Shown: one piece after another, positions 53,303-62,334 of the stretch
Position numbering within the stretch: the first letter of the stretch is position 1
Layout of the letters: each line of letters starts with the position of its first letter
NCBI GenBank assembly: GCA_963692465.1
Contig: OY829943.1
Location: 1,860,001-1,924,000, forward strand
Direction of reading: 5' to 3'
Source: JAUZOB01 sp963692465
GTDB taxonomy: Bacteria > Bacteroidota > Bacteroidia > Bacteroidales > Prolixibacteraceae
Length of the DNA stretch: 64,000 nt
Position numbers and translations under genes: made by a program
The notes under the pieces: generated by a model
Told to the model about the DNA's origin: nothing
Seen by the model: only the letters and a program-made list of their open reading frames with translations
The model's database searches: none

Positions 53303-54778
53303 TTATTTTTTAACGAGTTGCATGATTTCCTTTTTTTCTTTGACGTAAACAGAATAGAGAAAAACACCAAGAAGAATCGTGTTCCAGGTTAAATCAAGGA
53401 CTAGGTTATGAGGATGAATAATTCTCGAAATAGCATATAGAAGGATCGATTCGAAGAAATAGAAGCCCATTCTTTTCAGATTGTATGGAATTGGGAAATA
53501 TTTCTGTCCCCAGATATAGGAAGTTAGTGCCATTGCAAAGAAACACAGGAAACAGGTAATCGCAGCGCCCATGTATCCGATCAGCGGAATGAGTGTTACG
53601 TTACAGACAACGGTCACTCCGCAACCGATTAAAGCCACGTAAGCCCCGTATCGGGTTCTATCGGTCAATTTGTACCACAATGAGAGGTTATATGCAATGC
53701 CTGAAAGGAGATTTCCTAATAGTACAAGTGGAACAATTTTTAATCCTTCACGAAAGCTTTTTCCGATAGCAATTTTTACAATATCGATATAGCACATGGT
53801 TCCCAGAAAAATAAAAAGGCCGAAAATCACAAAGTACTTCATGACGTCAGCATATAACTGGTTTGCTGTTTCTCCCTGTTTCTGTGAGAAGAAGAAGGGT
53901 TCGAAAGAGTAACGAAAAGCTTGGGTGAATAAAACCATAATGACACCAAGCCGGTAATTCGCTCCATAGATTCCTGTCTGTGCCAGTACGTCCACCCCTT
54001 TGGGAAGCAGTGATTTAAGAATGATCTTGTCAAAATTCTGATTGATCATCATCGCCAGACTTAAAAAAAGGATCGGGAATCCATAATGGATCATCTGAGT
54101 GAAAAGCGCTTTGTCAAATTTAAACTTGACGACTTTCATTTCGGGCCATAAGACAACCAGTGTGGCAATACTTCCAAGTAGATTACTTATAAAAACATAT
54201 CCGACTCCGATATTTGGAGAGTAAATAAGCCGGATCAAGCCATGCGGATGTGCGTGATAAATAGGTGGGCAGAAAGAGACAAAAAACACGGTGAAAAATA
54301 TGGTGACAACAACACTGATCAGCTTGATGACAAAGAAACGGATAGGTCTGTTTTTTAACCGTAGCCATGCAAACGGGATGGATGTGAAAGCATCAATTCC
54401 AATTATTAATCCAAACCAACGAATGAATTCAGGATGTTCAGGAAATCCCATGAAAGATGCGACCGGTTGATCAAAAAATATCATTAATAGACTGAATAGA
54501 ACGGAAGTAATAAACAGACTGATCATTGACGTAGAATATACGATTGCTTCATCCTCTTTATGCTTCGTTGCATACCTGAAAAAGCTGGTTTCCATTCCAT
54601 AGGTCAGAAGCGCAAGCAGAATAGCGACCCATGCATAAATATTTACGACAACACCAAAGGCATTTTCTGAGAAAACACGAGTAAAATAAGAGACCATCAG
54701 CCAGTTTAGGAAACGAGGGAGCATTGTGCTCATTCCATACATAACGGTCTCTGTTGCAATTTTTTTAAATGGATTCAA
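53303..54778 (-). CDS. Oligosaccharide flippase / polysaccharide biosynthesis membrane protein (Wzx/MATE-like)
   Basis: 491 residues with about 14 predicted helices, MOP/Wzx superfamily. N-terminal NPFKKIATETVMYGMSTMLPRFLNWLMVSYFT is the family start; the frame begins with TTG at 54778 because no ATG precedes this conserved stretch, although an ATG at codon 13 is possible. It transfers lipid-linked sugars across the inner membrane, or is a relative such as MurJ. It is alone, without glycosyltransferases, which is unlike polysaccharide loci. Confidence 0.88.
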   Translation of the reverse strand: MNPFKKIATETVMYGMSTMLPRFLNWLMVSYFTRVFSENAFGVVVNIYAWVAILLALLTYGMETSFFRYATKHKEDEAIVYSTSMISLFITSVLFSLLMIFFDQPVASFMGFPEHPEFIRWFGLIIGIDAFTSIPFAWLRLKNRPIRFFVIKLISVVVTIFFTVFFVSFCPPIYHAHPHGLIRLIYSPNIGVGYVFISNLLGSIATLVVLWPEMKVVKFKFDKALFTQMIHYGFPILFLSLAMMINQNFDKIILKSLLPKGVDVLAQTGIYGANYRLGVIMVLFTQAFRYSFEPFFFSQKQGETANQLYADVMKYFVIFGLFIFLGTMCYIDIVKIAIGKSFREGLKIVPLVLLGNLLSGIAYNLSLWYKLTDRTRYGAYVALIGCGVTVVCNVTLIPLIGYMGAAITCFLCFFAMALTSYIWGQKYFPIPYNLKRMGFYFFESILLYAISRIIHPHNLVLDLTWNTILLGVFLYSVYVKEKKEIMQLVKK

Positions 54779-55071
54779 ATTTTATTTCTTTAAATATTAA
54801 ACAAGATCTTAAATGAGGACAAACTTTCCAAAAAAGTGGATTATTTTTCGGGCTCAAAATTAAATTTTTAAACCGAACCATTACAATATGTCCTTTTTAT
54901 CTTTGAAACACTCTATCATTTAATTAATATTGGTATGATATTCCAGTATTATTTTCTATTTATGCACTAAAATTACTGTGAACTCTTTTATTGAGGGGAA
55001 TAAGTCCTTGCTGATTCAAAAAGAGTTGGTCTATTCTTGTTAAAATGCAATTACAAACTAAAATTATATCA

Positions 55072-56139
55072 ATGAGAAATCTCTCAATCCTTCTTCTTAT
55101 TGGAATGATTACCATGTTTGTTTCCTGTAGTGGTACGGGAAATAAATCACGAACGCCGGTTAGTGTTATAACGATTACTAACGGAGAAGCGCCTTCGACT
55201 TCAGGCCAGGACGTTAAAATTTCAGTAAAAGTAAAAACAAAAGGTGGAGATTTGGAATCTGTTCATCTTTATCTTGACGACAGTCTTATTTATAAGGGGA
55301 CTGAACAACAATTCGATTATGCGATTAAAACCGCAGGGCTTCCTCTTGGCAGTCATGTTTTGAAAATTGCAGTCCGCAATACCGGTGGAGCAGTGGGTGT
55401 TAATTTCGCAACCTTTGATTTGTTGTCAGATATTGCTCCTGAATTATTGATTTACAGAGTTGTTAAGACGTACCCTCATAGCACTGATAATTTCACTCAG
55501 GGGTTACAGATCGTTAATGGGGTTCTTTATGAAGGAACCGGCGAATATGGAAAATCAAAACTGTTTCGTATGGCTTTCCCTTCGCTTAAGGTTTTAACTT
55601 CCGTTAAAATGGCTGATCAATATTTCGGTGAAGGAATAACGGTCTTGAAAGGGAAGATTTATCAGATTACCTACAAAGAGCAGCAAGGTTTTGTTTATAA
55701 TGCCTCTACTCTTGAGCGGACTGGAAGTTTTAACTATAGCAATAAAGAAGGATGGGGACTCACCAACGATGGGCATTATCTTATTATGAGTGATGGCACA
55801 GAGGTGTTGACCTATATTGATCCGGCGACTTTAAAACCAGTTAAGCATGTTTGTGTTTGCGATAATCAACAGAAAGTAACCCAAATCAATGAGCTGGAGT
55901 ATATTAATGGTTCGGTCTATGCCAATATCTGGACAACGAATACGATTATCAAAATTGATCCTAAAACGGGGAAAGTTCTTGGTCGTTTGATGCTTGACGA
56001 TCTGCTTGCAAGTGTTAATAATACGGGAAAGCCTATCGATGTAATGAATGGAATTGCCTATAATCCGATTGGACATAGTATTTTGATTACCGGGAAATAC
56101 TGGCCTAAAATGTTTGAGCTAAAGCTGACAAAACTTTAA
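55072..56139 (+). CDS. Glutaminyl-peptide cyclotransferase (beta-propeller)
   Basis: 355 residues from the ATG at 55072; a nine-codon extension from 55045 is possible, but a near-consensus -7 box TATTCTTG (55032-55039) argues against it. Lipobox MFVSC, a beta-sandwich (about 30-125), then the plant/bacterial-type QC propeller: TYPHSTDNFTQGLQIVNGVLYEGTGEYGKSKLF, GWGLTNDGHYLIMSDGT, NELEYINGSVYANIW. Makes N-terminal pyroglutamate on secreted proteins in the periplasm. Terminator follows. Confidence 0.9.
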   Translation: MRNLSILLLIGMITMFVSCSGTGNKSRTPVSVITITNGEAPSTSGQDVKISVKVKTKGGDLESVHLYLDDSLIYKGTEQQFDYAIKTAGLPLGSHVLKIAVRNTGGAVGVNFATFDLLSDIAPELLIYRVVKTYPHSTDNFTQGLQIVNGVLYEGTGEYGKSKLFRMAFPSLKVLTSVKMADQYFGEGITVLKGKIYQITYKEQQGFVYNASTLERTGSFNYSNKEGWGLTNDGHYLIMSDGTEVLTYIDPATLKPVKHVCVCDNQQKVTQINELEYINGSVYANIWTTNTIIKIDPKTGKVLGRLMLDDLLASVNNTGKPIDVMNGIAYNPIGHSILITGKYWPKMFELKLTKL

Positions 56140-56175
56140 TTTTTTTGACTATTAATAAAACAGTCAGGACAGATG

Positions 56176-56209
56176 AATCGTCAGAACAGGAAGAACTGTT
56201 CTGACGATT
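56176..56209 (+). terminator. Terminator of the glutaminyl cyclase gene
   Basis: 14-bp perfect arms (56176-56189, 56196-56209) with 6-nt loop, then TTTCTT. Confidence 0.8.
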
Positions 56210-56376
56210 TTCTTATAGGAAATATTCTATTACCTATTTCTCTATTCAGGGGATAAATCTGTAAGGAGTTCTGAAATTATTTTAAGAATTCCGACTTGCG
56301 TGCTAAGGTGTTGATTTACTTTGTCTTATTTTTTTATCTCGGATTGTAAATTTATAGGAAGGACCTGTTTTTGTAT

Positions 56377-56384
56377 TATCTTTG
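56377..56384 (+). promoter_or_regulatory. -7 box of the 56411 gene (TATCTTTG)
   Basis: Exact consensus. The ATG at 56395, the first after it, is out of frame; the gene starts at 56411. Confidence 0.65.
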
Positions 56385-56410
56385 CCCCTTCGAAATGAAA
56401 GAGTTCTGTA

Positions 56411-57223
56411 ATGGGCTCAATTTGGGATTATTTTTTGGCTCAAGAAGAGGATATACGACCCATGAAAATATCATTGGAAAGAAGAAAAACAGTTGTGCGA
56501 AAAGTTTATCAGGATCTTCAGATTTTATTGGGGACGTTTATCGGAGGTCCTTTAGTAGCTGGATATTTGCTCGCTGCTAATTTCAAAACTCTGGATGAAG
56601 GCAAGAAAGTGAGAAAAACATGGATTTATGCCATTCTTCTAACGGTTATTATTTTTTGTATTATCTTTTTGGTTCCCGATCCGGATAAAGTTCCCCGACT
56701 TTTAATCCCTTTTATCTATACGGGAATTGTTTATTTCTTGATAAAAAAGCTACAGAAGGGAAACGTTGCTCATTATGTTCAAGAAGGGGGGGCGGTTTAT
56801 TCATGGTGGAGGACTTTGGGAATTGCTTTGATCGGAGTTCTTGCAACGCTACTCGTTTTTGTCGGTGTTGCCCATTATGCTGATCCTTCAGCTTATTATA
56901 CGACTAAGACTTATGGTGTGCAACAGCACGAAATTAATTTCTATCGGAACAACATTCCGGAGAAGGAGGTCGATCAAATAGCGAATGCATTAACTCAGGC
57001 TACATTCTTTGATGATGAGCTGAAGAAATCGGTCTTTGTCCAAAAGGATCAGGGCAATTATGAGATTTCAATTGTTGTCGTTAACGGAGTTGGCAGTGAC
57101 CCGAATATTGTTACTCCGTTTAGTCAGTTGAGGGATAATGTGCAGCTGTTCTTTCCCTTTAATAAGGTTATTATCAATCTTGTTGAGGAAAACACGAATA
57201 AGGTAGAACGGAGGATCGAATAA
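56411..57223 (+). CDS. Multi-helix membrane protein, unknown function
   Basis: 270 residues. A soluble N-terminus with the short segment RRKTVVRKVYQDLQ is followed by four predicted helices (about 38-56, 72-92, 98-110 and 135-158) and a C-terminal soluble part (about 170-270) that may be extracytoplasmic. I do not recognise the family. Stop lies 1 bp from the convergent 57225 gene. Confidence 0.75.
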   Translation: MGSIWDYFLAQEEDIRPMKISLERRKTVVRKVYQDLQILLGTFIGGPLVAGYLLAANFKTLDEGKKVRKTWIYAILLTVIIFCIIFLVPDPDKVPRLLIPFIYTGIVYFLIKKLQKGNVAHYVQEGGAVYSWWRTLGIALIGVLATLLVFVGVAHYADPSAYYTTKTYGVQQHEINFYRNNIPEKEVDQIANALTQATFFDDELKKSVFVQKDQGNYEISIVVVNGVGSDPNIVTPFSQLRDNVQLFFPFNKVIINLVEENTNKVERRIE

Positions 57224-57224
57224 A

Positions 57225-57848
57225 TCAGATAAAGGTAATAAGTAGAAACTCTATTAAGAACGCCAGAGAAAAACCGGCATAGATTTGTTTGGGCGTATGT
57301 TCTTCCAGGAACATACGTGAAAAGCCAAGGGCTCCGGCAACAAAAATCAAACTTGTAATTGAAAGCCACGGATTGAAATTCAAACGGAGCGCTAGTGCTA
57401 TAAATCCACCCAATAGTCCTCCGATCGTGGCAAGGTGTAAGCTGATCTTCCACCAATAAGAGATAGTCAGGAGAGCTATCAGTATGATGATTGCACCTAA
57501 CAGAAAGATACGAAAGATTCCGGATGCGGGAATATGAGCCAGCATCATATAACCGGCAAAGTACGAAACAGCGGTAAATAGAAGAGGAAATCTTCGGCTT
57601 TTGGTTTCACGAAATGAGATATCAATGTTTTTGTTGAAACTCATGATTGCCACAACAAGAGCCGGGACCAATAGAGTTGACAAACAAAAAGTCATTAAGA
57701 TGGCCAGTCGGTAAGGATACGGAATGAGTTGAAAATAGGAATTGGAATGATATAACAGGATAATCCCCAGTGTCGGGAGAATAAATGGATGGAAAACCAT
57801 TGAGATGGCTCTTGCAATGAAATGGATTACTTTTTGATTATTTTTCAT
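57225..57848 (-). CDS. PAP2-like membrane protein with altered active site
   Basis: 207 residues and six or so predicted helices. PAP2 phosphatase motifs are recognisable but changed: KSRRFPLL corresponds to motif 1, WKISLHLAT to motif 2 and SRMFLEEHTPKQI to motif 3 (SRx5HxxxD), where the final Asp is Gln. The Asp helps the catalytic His, so activity is doubtful, or another family is involved. It follows rpoN by 5 bp in the same direction. Confidence 0.72.
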   Translation of the reverse strand: MKNNQKVIHFIARAISMVFHPFILPTLGIILLYHSNSYFQLIPYPYRLAILMTFCLSTLLVPALVVAIMSFNKNIDISFRETKSRRFPLLFTAVSYFAGYMMLAHIPASGIFRIFLLGAIIILIALLTISYWWKISLHLATIGGLLGGFIALALRLNFNPWLSITSLIFVAGALGFSRMFLEEHTPKQIYAGFSLAFLIEFLLITFI

Positions 57849-57853
57849 GAGGT

Positions 57854-59323
57854 TTATAATTCTTTGCGAAGACGTGCTACGGGAACACCAAGCTGTTCGC
57901 GATATTTGGCAATTGTGCGACGGGCTATTGGGTAAGATTTTTTTTTCAGAATCTTTGCCAGTTCGTCATCAGTAAGCGGGAATCGTTTATCTTCATTAGA
58001 GATGCATTCCTGAAGGATATTTTTTATTTCGCGGGTTGAGACTTCTTCCCCGTTATCTTTTTGCATCCCTTCGGAAAAGAAATATTTAAGCGGAAACATT
58101 CCGAAATGCGTCTGGATATATTTACTGTTTGATACTCTCGAGATGGTTGAGATATCAAGTCCGGTGCGATCAGCAATATCTTTAAGAATCATCGGTCTTA
58201 ATCTGGCTTCATCTCCGTCTATAAAATATTCTTTTTGGAAATTGACAATTTCGGACATGGTGATGAGTAAGGTTTGTTGCCGTTGTTTCATGGCATCAAT
58301 AAACCATTTGGCTGAGTCTATTTTTTGTTTGACGAACATGACTGCATCCTTTTGTTCTTTCGTCTGACCTTTGCGGTTTTCACTGTAAGATTTGATCATG
58401 TTCATATAACCCTGACTAATTTGCAGGTCAGGAACATTTCGTTGATTGAGAGATAGCTTTAGCTCTCCATCTTCAATATTCAGAATGAAGTCAGGAATAA
58501 TTTCCTGGTTTCCATGTGACAGATCGCTACTAAAAGCCCCTCCCGGTTTGGGGTTTAGTTTAAGAATTTCATTGATTGCATCTTTTAATTGGTCGTCTGG
58601 GAGATTTAATTTGGACTGTATTTTAGAATAGTGCTTCTTCGTGAATTCCTCAAAACAGTTCTTGAGAACTTCCTTGGCAACAATGATAGACGGGCGTGAT
58701 TTGTCTTTTCTTTTTAATTGTAATAGCAAGCATTCTCTGAGATCTCGTGCTCCGACACCAGCTGGGTCAAAATCCTGAATTTCCCATAACAGGTGGTAGA
58801 CCTCCTGCTCGGTTGCTTCAATATTATGAGCAAAGGCTACATCGTCCAGAATGGCTTCCGGATCACGCCGGAGGTATCCATCGGCATCGATGTTCCCAAT
58901 GATGTACTCGGCAATCAGTTGTTCATGTTCATTAAGGGGCAGCAATCCGAGTTGTTCGCTTAAAAATTCATGGAATGAGCTTCCCGAAGTAAAAGGAACC
59001 TCTATAACTTTATCGTCTTTGGATGTATTACTGGTGTTTAATCGGTAATCGGGGACCTCATCTTCCCGAAGATAGTCCTCAACGGAGAAGTCTTCTTCAT
59101 CTGTTTCCTCATTGGATATTTCAATGGTATCCGTAACGTCCTGATTGTCATCTTCTTCTGAGTCTTGAGTTTCCGACGGGATTTCCAATACCGGATTAGA
59201 TTCGATTTCTTCTTTTATGCGCTGTCCCAGTTCCATAGTAGGAACTTCCAGCAGTTTAATGACCTGAATCTGCTGAGGAGATAGTTTTTGTAGTAGTTTT
59301 TGTTGTAATGATAGTTTCTGCAT
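57854..59323 (-). CDS. rpoN: RNA polymerase sigma-54 factor
   Basis: Directs RNA polymerase to -24/-12 promoters with enhancer-binding ATPases. 489 residues: region I (QKLSLQQKLLQKLSPQQIQVIKLLEVPTMEL, 2-32), acidic region II (about 60-110), the core-binding region with DFDPAGVGARDLRECLLLQL, HTH around ADRTGLDISTISRVSNSKYI, and the RpoN box ARRTIAKYREQLGVP near the C-terminus. No enhancer-binding protein or obvious -24/-12 site is in the window. Operon with the PAP2-like gene. Confidence 0.96.
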   Translation of the reverse strand: MQKLSLQQKLLQKLSPQQIQVIKLLEVPTMELGQRIKEEIESNPVLEIPSETQDSEEDDNQDVTDTIEISNEETDEEDFSVEDYLREDEVPDYRLNTSNTSKDDKVIEVPFTSGSSFHEFLSEQLGLLPLNEHEQLIAEYIIGNIDADGYLRRDPEAILDDVAFAHNIEATEQEVYHLLWEIQDFDPAGVGARDLRECLLLQLKRKDKSRPSIIVAKEVLKNCFEEFTKKHYSKIQSKLNLPDDQLKDAINEILKLNPKPGGAFSSDLSHGNQEIIPDFILNIEDGELKLSLNQRNVPDLQISQGYMNMIKSYSENRKGQTKEQKDAVMFVKQKIDSAKWFIDAMKQRQQTLLITMSEIVNFQKEYFIDGDEARLRPMILKDIADRTGLDISTISRVSNSKYIQTHFGMFPLKYFFSEGMQKDNGEEVSTREIKNILQECISNEDKRFPLTDDELAKILKKKSYPIARRTIAKYREQLGVPVARLRKEL

Positions 59324-59385
59324 AAACCAAAAGAATAGTCCACCCGGGGTAAATTTAATTCTATTCTTCGAATTAGTACAAAAGA

Positions 59386-59419
59386 AACGGGGTCTAAATC
59401 ATTTCATTTAGACCCCGTT
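59386..59419 (-). terminator. Terminator of asnS
   Basis: 14-bp perfect arms (59386-59399 and 59406-59419) with a 6-nt loop, after the asnS stop. Confidence 0.85.
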
Positions 59420-59432
59420 GTTATTTGAGTGT

Positions 59433-60872
59433 TTAAAATTCAGCATTTTTCGGTGTTCGGGGAAATGGAATAACATCCCGAATATTTCCCATTCCGGTAA
59501 CAAAGAGCACCAGTCGTTCGAATCCAAGTCCGAATCCACTGTGAGGGATCGTTCCGAATCGGCGGGTATCAAGGTACCATTCCATTTCACTGAACGGAAC
59601 GTGCATCTCATTCATGCGGTTAACCAGTTTGTCGTAGTCTTCCTCACGTTGAGAACCTCCGATTATTTCTCCGATTTGTGGGAAGAGAACGTCCATGGCT
59701 GCGACTGTTTTGTTGTCAGGGTTTTGTTTCATATAAAAAGCCTTGATCTCTTTCGGATAATCGATGAGAATAACCGGGCGTTTATAATGTTTTTCAACCA
59801 GATAACGTTCATGTTCGCTTTGTAGGTCGATTCCCCATTTGTCAATTGGGTATTGGAATTTACCGGCTTTATTTTTCTTCGAGTTTTTGAGAATGTCAAT
59901 TGCTTCAGTATAAGGAACTCGCGCAAAGTCGTTATTTGCCACAAACTGAAGTTTTTCGATTAGTTCCATGGAGCGATCGGCTGCAGGTTTGCTTTTTTCT
60001 TCGTCTTGTAAACGGGCACTAAGGAATTCGAGGTCGTCATGGCAATTTTCTAATGCATAACGGATCAATGATTTCAGAAAGTCCTCTGCCAGATCCATGT
60101 TGTCATTCAAATCGTAGAAAGCCATTTCCGGTTCGATCATCCAGAACTCGGCTAAATGGCGGGGAGTATTTGAATTTTCAGCTCGGAAAGTAGGACCGAA
60201 AGTATAAATGTCGCCAAGAGCTGTTGCTCCTAATTCACCTTCGAGTTGTCCTGAAACCGTAAGATTCGTTGGTCTCCCAAAGAAATCCTGTTTGAAATCG
60301 ACATTCCCTTCTTCATCCCGTGGAGGGTTGGATGGGTCAAGGGTTGTAACCCGGAACATTTGTCCGGCTCCTTCTGCATCCGATCCGGTGATCAGGGGTG
60401 TATTCATATAGCAGAACCCTTTGCTGTTGAAATATTGATGAATAGCGAAAGCTAGTGCGTGACGGATACGAAATATGGCCCCAAAGGTGTTAGTTCGGAA
60501 ACGCAGATGAGCCACTTCACGAAGGAATTCCAACGAATGTTTTTTAGGCTGAATGGGGTATTTGTCCGGATCGCAGATCCCGTATATTTCTATCTGACGA
60601 GCCATGACTTCAACTGTTTGTCCCTTACCTTGGGAAGCCATCAGTTTTCCGGTAACCCCAATGGCAGCACCGGTTGTGATATTTTTGAGAATCTGTTCAT
60701 CAAAATTCTCAACCTCTGCAACGATCTGAAGATTGTGAACACACGATCCATCATTCATTGCAATGAAGTTAACATTTTTGCTGCCTCTTTTGGTCCTCAC
60801 CCATCCTTTTACCGTTACTTCATTTCCTACTGATTCGGATTGAAGAAGGTCTTTTATTTTTATTCGTTTCAT
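59433..60872 (-). CDS. asnS: Asparaginyl-tRNA synthetase
   Basis: Charges tRNA-Asn. 479 residues: OB-fold anticodon domain (KGWVRTKRGSKNVNFIAMNDGS, about 20-110), then the class II core with FRIRHALAFAIHQYFNSKGF, motif 2 around PTFRAENSNTPRHLAEFWMIEPE and motif 3 GFGLGFERLVLFVTGMGNIRDVIPFPRTP. Separate from rpoN by 110 bp. Full-length. Confidence 0.96.
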   Translation of the reverse strand: MKRIKIKDLLQSESVGNEVTVKGWVRTKRGSKNVNFIAMNDGSCVHNLQIVAEVENFDEQILKNITTGAAIGVTGKLMASQGKGQTVEVMARQIEIYGICDPDKYPIQPKKHSLEFLREVAHLRFRTNTFGAIFRIRHALAFAIHQYFNSKGFCYMNTPLITGSDAEGAGQMFRVTTLDPSNPPRDEEGNVDFKQDFFGRPTNLTVSGQLEGELGATALGDIYTFGPTFRAENSNTPRHLAEFWMIEPEMAFYDLNDNMDLAEDFLKSLIRYALENCHDDLEFLSARLQDEEKSKPAADRSMELIEKLQFVANNDFARVPYTEAIDILKNSKKNKAGKFQYPIDKWGIDLQSEHERYLVEKHYKRPVILIDYPKEIKAFYMKQNPDNKTVAAMDVLFPQIGEIIGGSQREEDYDKLVNRMNEMHVPFSEMEWYLDTRRFGTIPHSGFGLGFERLVLFVTGMGNIRDVIPFPRTPKNAEF

Positions 60873-61365
60873 TCGTATAAAACTTTTTGTCTGTTCTTTA
60901 ATTGTCCACTCAACTTCAGCAAGAAGTTAAACTTTTTCAGTTCAGTTAAAGATGAAAAAGATTAATTCCGGTTTCAATTCTTTTGTGATTATGTGCAATT
61001 AGTTAACGATTTTAACTTAAAGGCTACAAATGTACTATTTTTTTTATTTTCAGTTTCATTATGACTCTTATATGACGCATTATCAGTGTGTGGAACCCGA
61101 TAACTTGTTTTTCGGACTATGATTGGAGTTCTGGTAACCAATTTTAGTTTACATTTCGTCTTCCATTGAATTAACATTTGGGTAGTTTAAATTGTATGGG
61201 ACAAACGTTAATAGTAAAAAAGTGCAGGCATAAAAGAAAAGCAGATTTATTCTAAAAAAGGGATGTCGGGAACGAACAGGGAAATTCGATTTCGGGACAA
61301 CAAATTTTTATTTTTTATCTTCGCATCAGAAGTAAAAATATTTAAGCAACAGAGACCTAAGAGCA
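60873..61365. other. Gene-free region between asnS and the 61366 gene
   Basis: 493 bp, AT-rich. A 7/8 match to the -7 box (TATCTTCG, 61316-61323) lies 42 bp before the ATG at 61366. No riboswitch, tRNA or repeat is recognisable. Confidence 0.5.
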
Positions 61366-61704
61366 ATGGAGAAAAAGGAAAATGAATGGGATGATTTATG
61401 CCGGAAAATAAGTAGTATATTCGGTGTTGAGGCAAGTCTGAATGGAATTTTGTTTCTTGTAGGAATCCGCGAAAAAGGGCTGATTCTTAGTCGTTTTTCA
61501 AAAGAAGAAAAACTTGACCTGATTAATCTGGGTTGTTGCCGTCTTTTGAGTATTCGGAATTATTGTTCCTGTCAGGGAGAGGATCCCGATGGTTGGCCAA
61601 TATGGGAGAAGAACCCGGATTTGAAACCATTGACAGAAGAGATGAAAATACAGGTTCTGAAGGAGTCTGCTGTTATCTATTTTAAAGAGTCGGATATTGA
61701 GTAA
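61366..61704 (+). CDS. Small cytoplasmic-type protein, unknown function
   Basis: 112 residues, acidic and soluble. Contains CCRLLSIRNYCSC (three clustered Cys around 57-68), which could hold metal or form disulfides, and a conserved-looking GWPIWEKNPDLKPL. The frame ends just upstream of the DUF502 gene, so a shared transcript is plausible. The family is not recognised. Confidence 0.6.
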   Translation: MEKKENEWDDLCRKISSIFGVEASLNGILFLVGIREKGLILSRFSKEEKLDLINLGCCRLLSIRNYCSCQGEDPDGWPIWEKNPDLKPLTEEMKIQVLKESAVIYFKESDIE

Positions 61705-61752
61705 TTGGGAATGATATATATGTACCATATTTCAAAAATTATTTATAGGAAA

Positions 61753-62322
61753 ATGAAAAAGCTGGTTAGCTATTTTGCGCAAGGGGTATTGCTTATTGCG
61801 CCACTGGTTGCTACGGTATTTGTCATCGTGAAGTTATTTGGCTTTGTGGATGGACTCTTGAAGGATTACCTTCTGGAATTCTTTGGTAAAACAGTTCCCG
61901 GACTGGGTGTTGTGGCTGTTATTGTGCTGTTGGTTATATTGGGATTCTTCGGGCATCTTCTGTCTAAACCTTTTATTTCCTGGTTTGAACGAATCATTAA
62001 GAAGTTGCCTTTGTTAAACTTGTTGTATAGCTCCCTTAAGGATTTGTTTTCAGCTTTTGTGGGGAAAGAACGTAAATTTAATAAGCCGGTGTTGGTCTTG
62101 GTTAACCGGCAGGCAAACATTTGGAAAATGGGATTTATAACGCAGGAAAATCTGACTGAATTTGGTCTGGAAGGGAAAGTTGCAGTTTATTTCCCTTATC
62201 CTTATTCGATGATGGGAGAACTTGTTTTTGTTCCCCAAGAGAATCTTAAAGAGGTTGATGTTTCTTCTCCTGAAGTCATGAAATTTATTATCTCAGGTGG
62301 AATTACTAAAGTGATAGAATAA
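61753..62322 (+). CDS. DUF502 membrane protein
   Basis: 189 residues from the ATG at 61753; an upstream in-frame ATG at 61711 adds a less likely 14-codon extension. Two N-terminal helices (VLLIAPLVATVFVIVKLFGFV, VVAVIVLLVILGFFGHLLSK) and a DUF502 soluble domain (KKLPLLNLLYSSLKDLFSAF, MGFITQENL, VYFPYPYSMMGELVFVPQENL, VMKFIISGGI). Precedes a TerC gene by 12 bp; a role in ion or membrane homeostasis is conceivable but not shown. Confidence 0.85.
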   Translation: MKKLVSYFAQGVLLIAPLVATVFVIVKLFGFVDGLLKDYLLEFFGKTVPGLGVVAVIVLLVILGFFGHLLSKPFISWFERIIKKLPLLNLLYSSLKDLFSAFVGKERKFNKPVLVLVNRQANIWKMGFITQENLTEFGLEGKVAVYFPYPYSMMGELVFVPQENLKEVDVSSPEVMKFIISGGITKVIE

Positions 62323-62334
62323 AGAAAGGAAAAA

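Noticed and set aside
57854..59323. Sigma-54-dependent promoters near rpoN
   Set aside because: I looked for TGGCA-N7-TTGC type sites in the window and found no convincing match.
60873..61365. tRNA or other structured RNA in the asnS upstream region
   Set aside because: No cloverleaf, T-loop motif or conserved riboswitch element could be seen.
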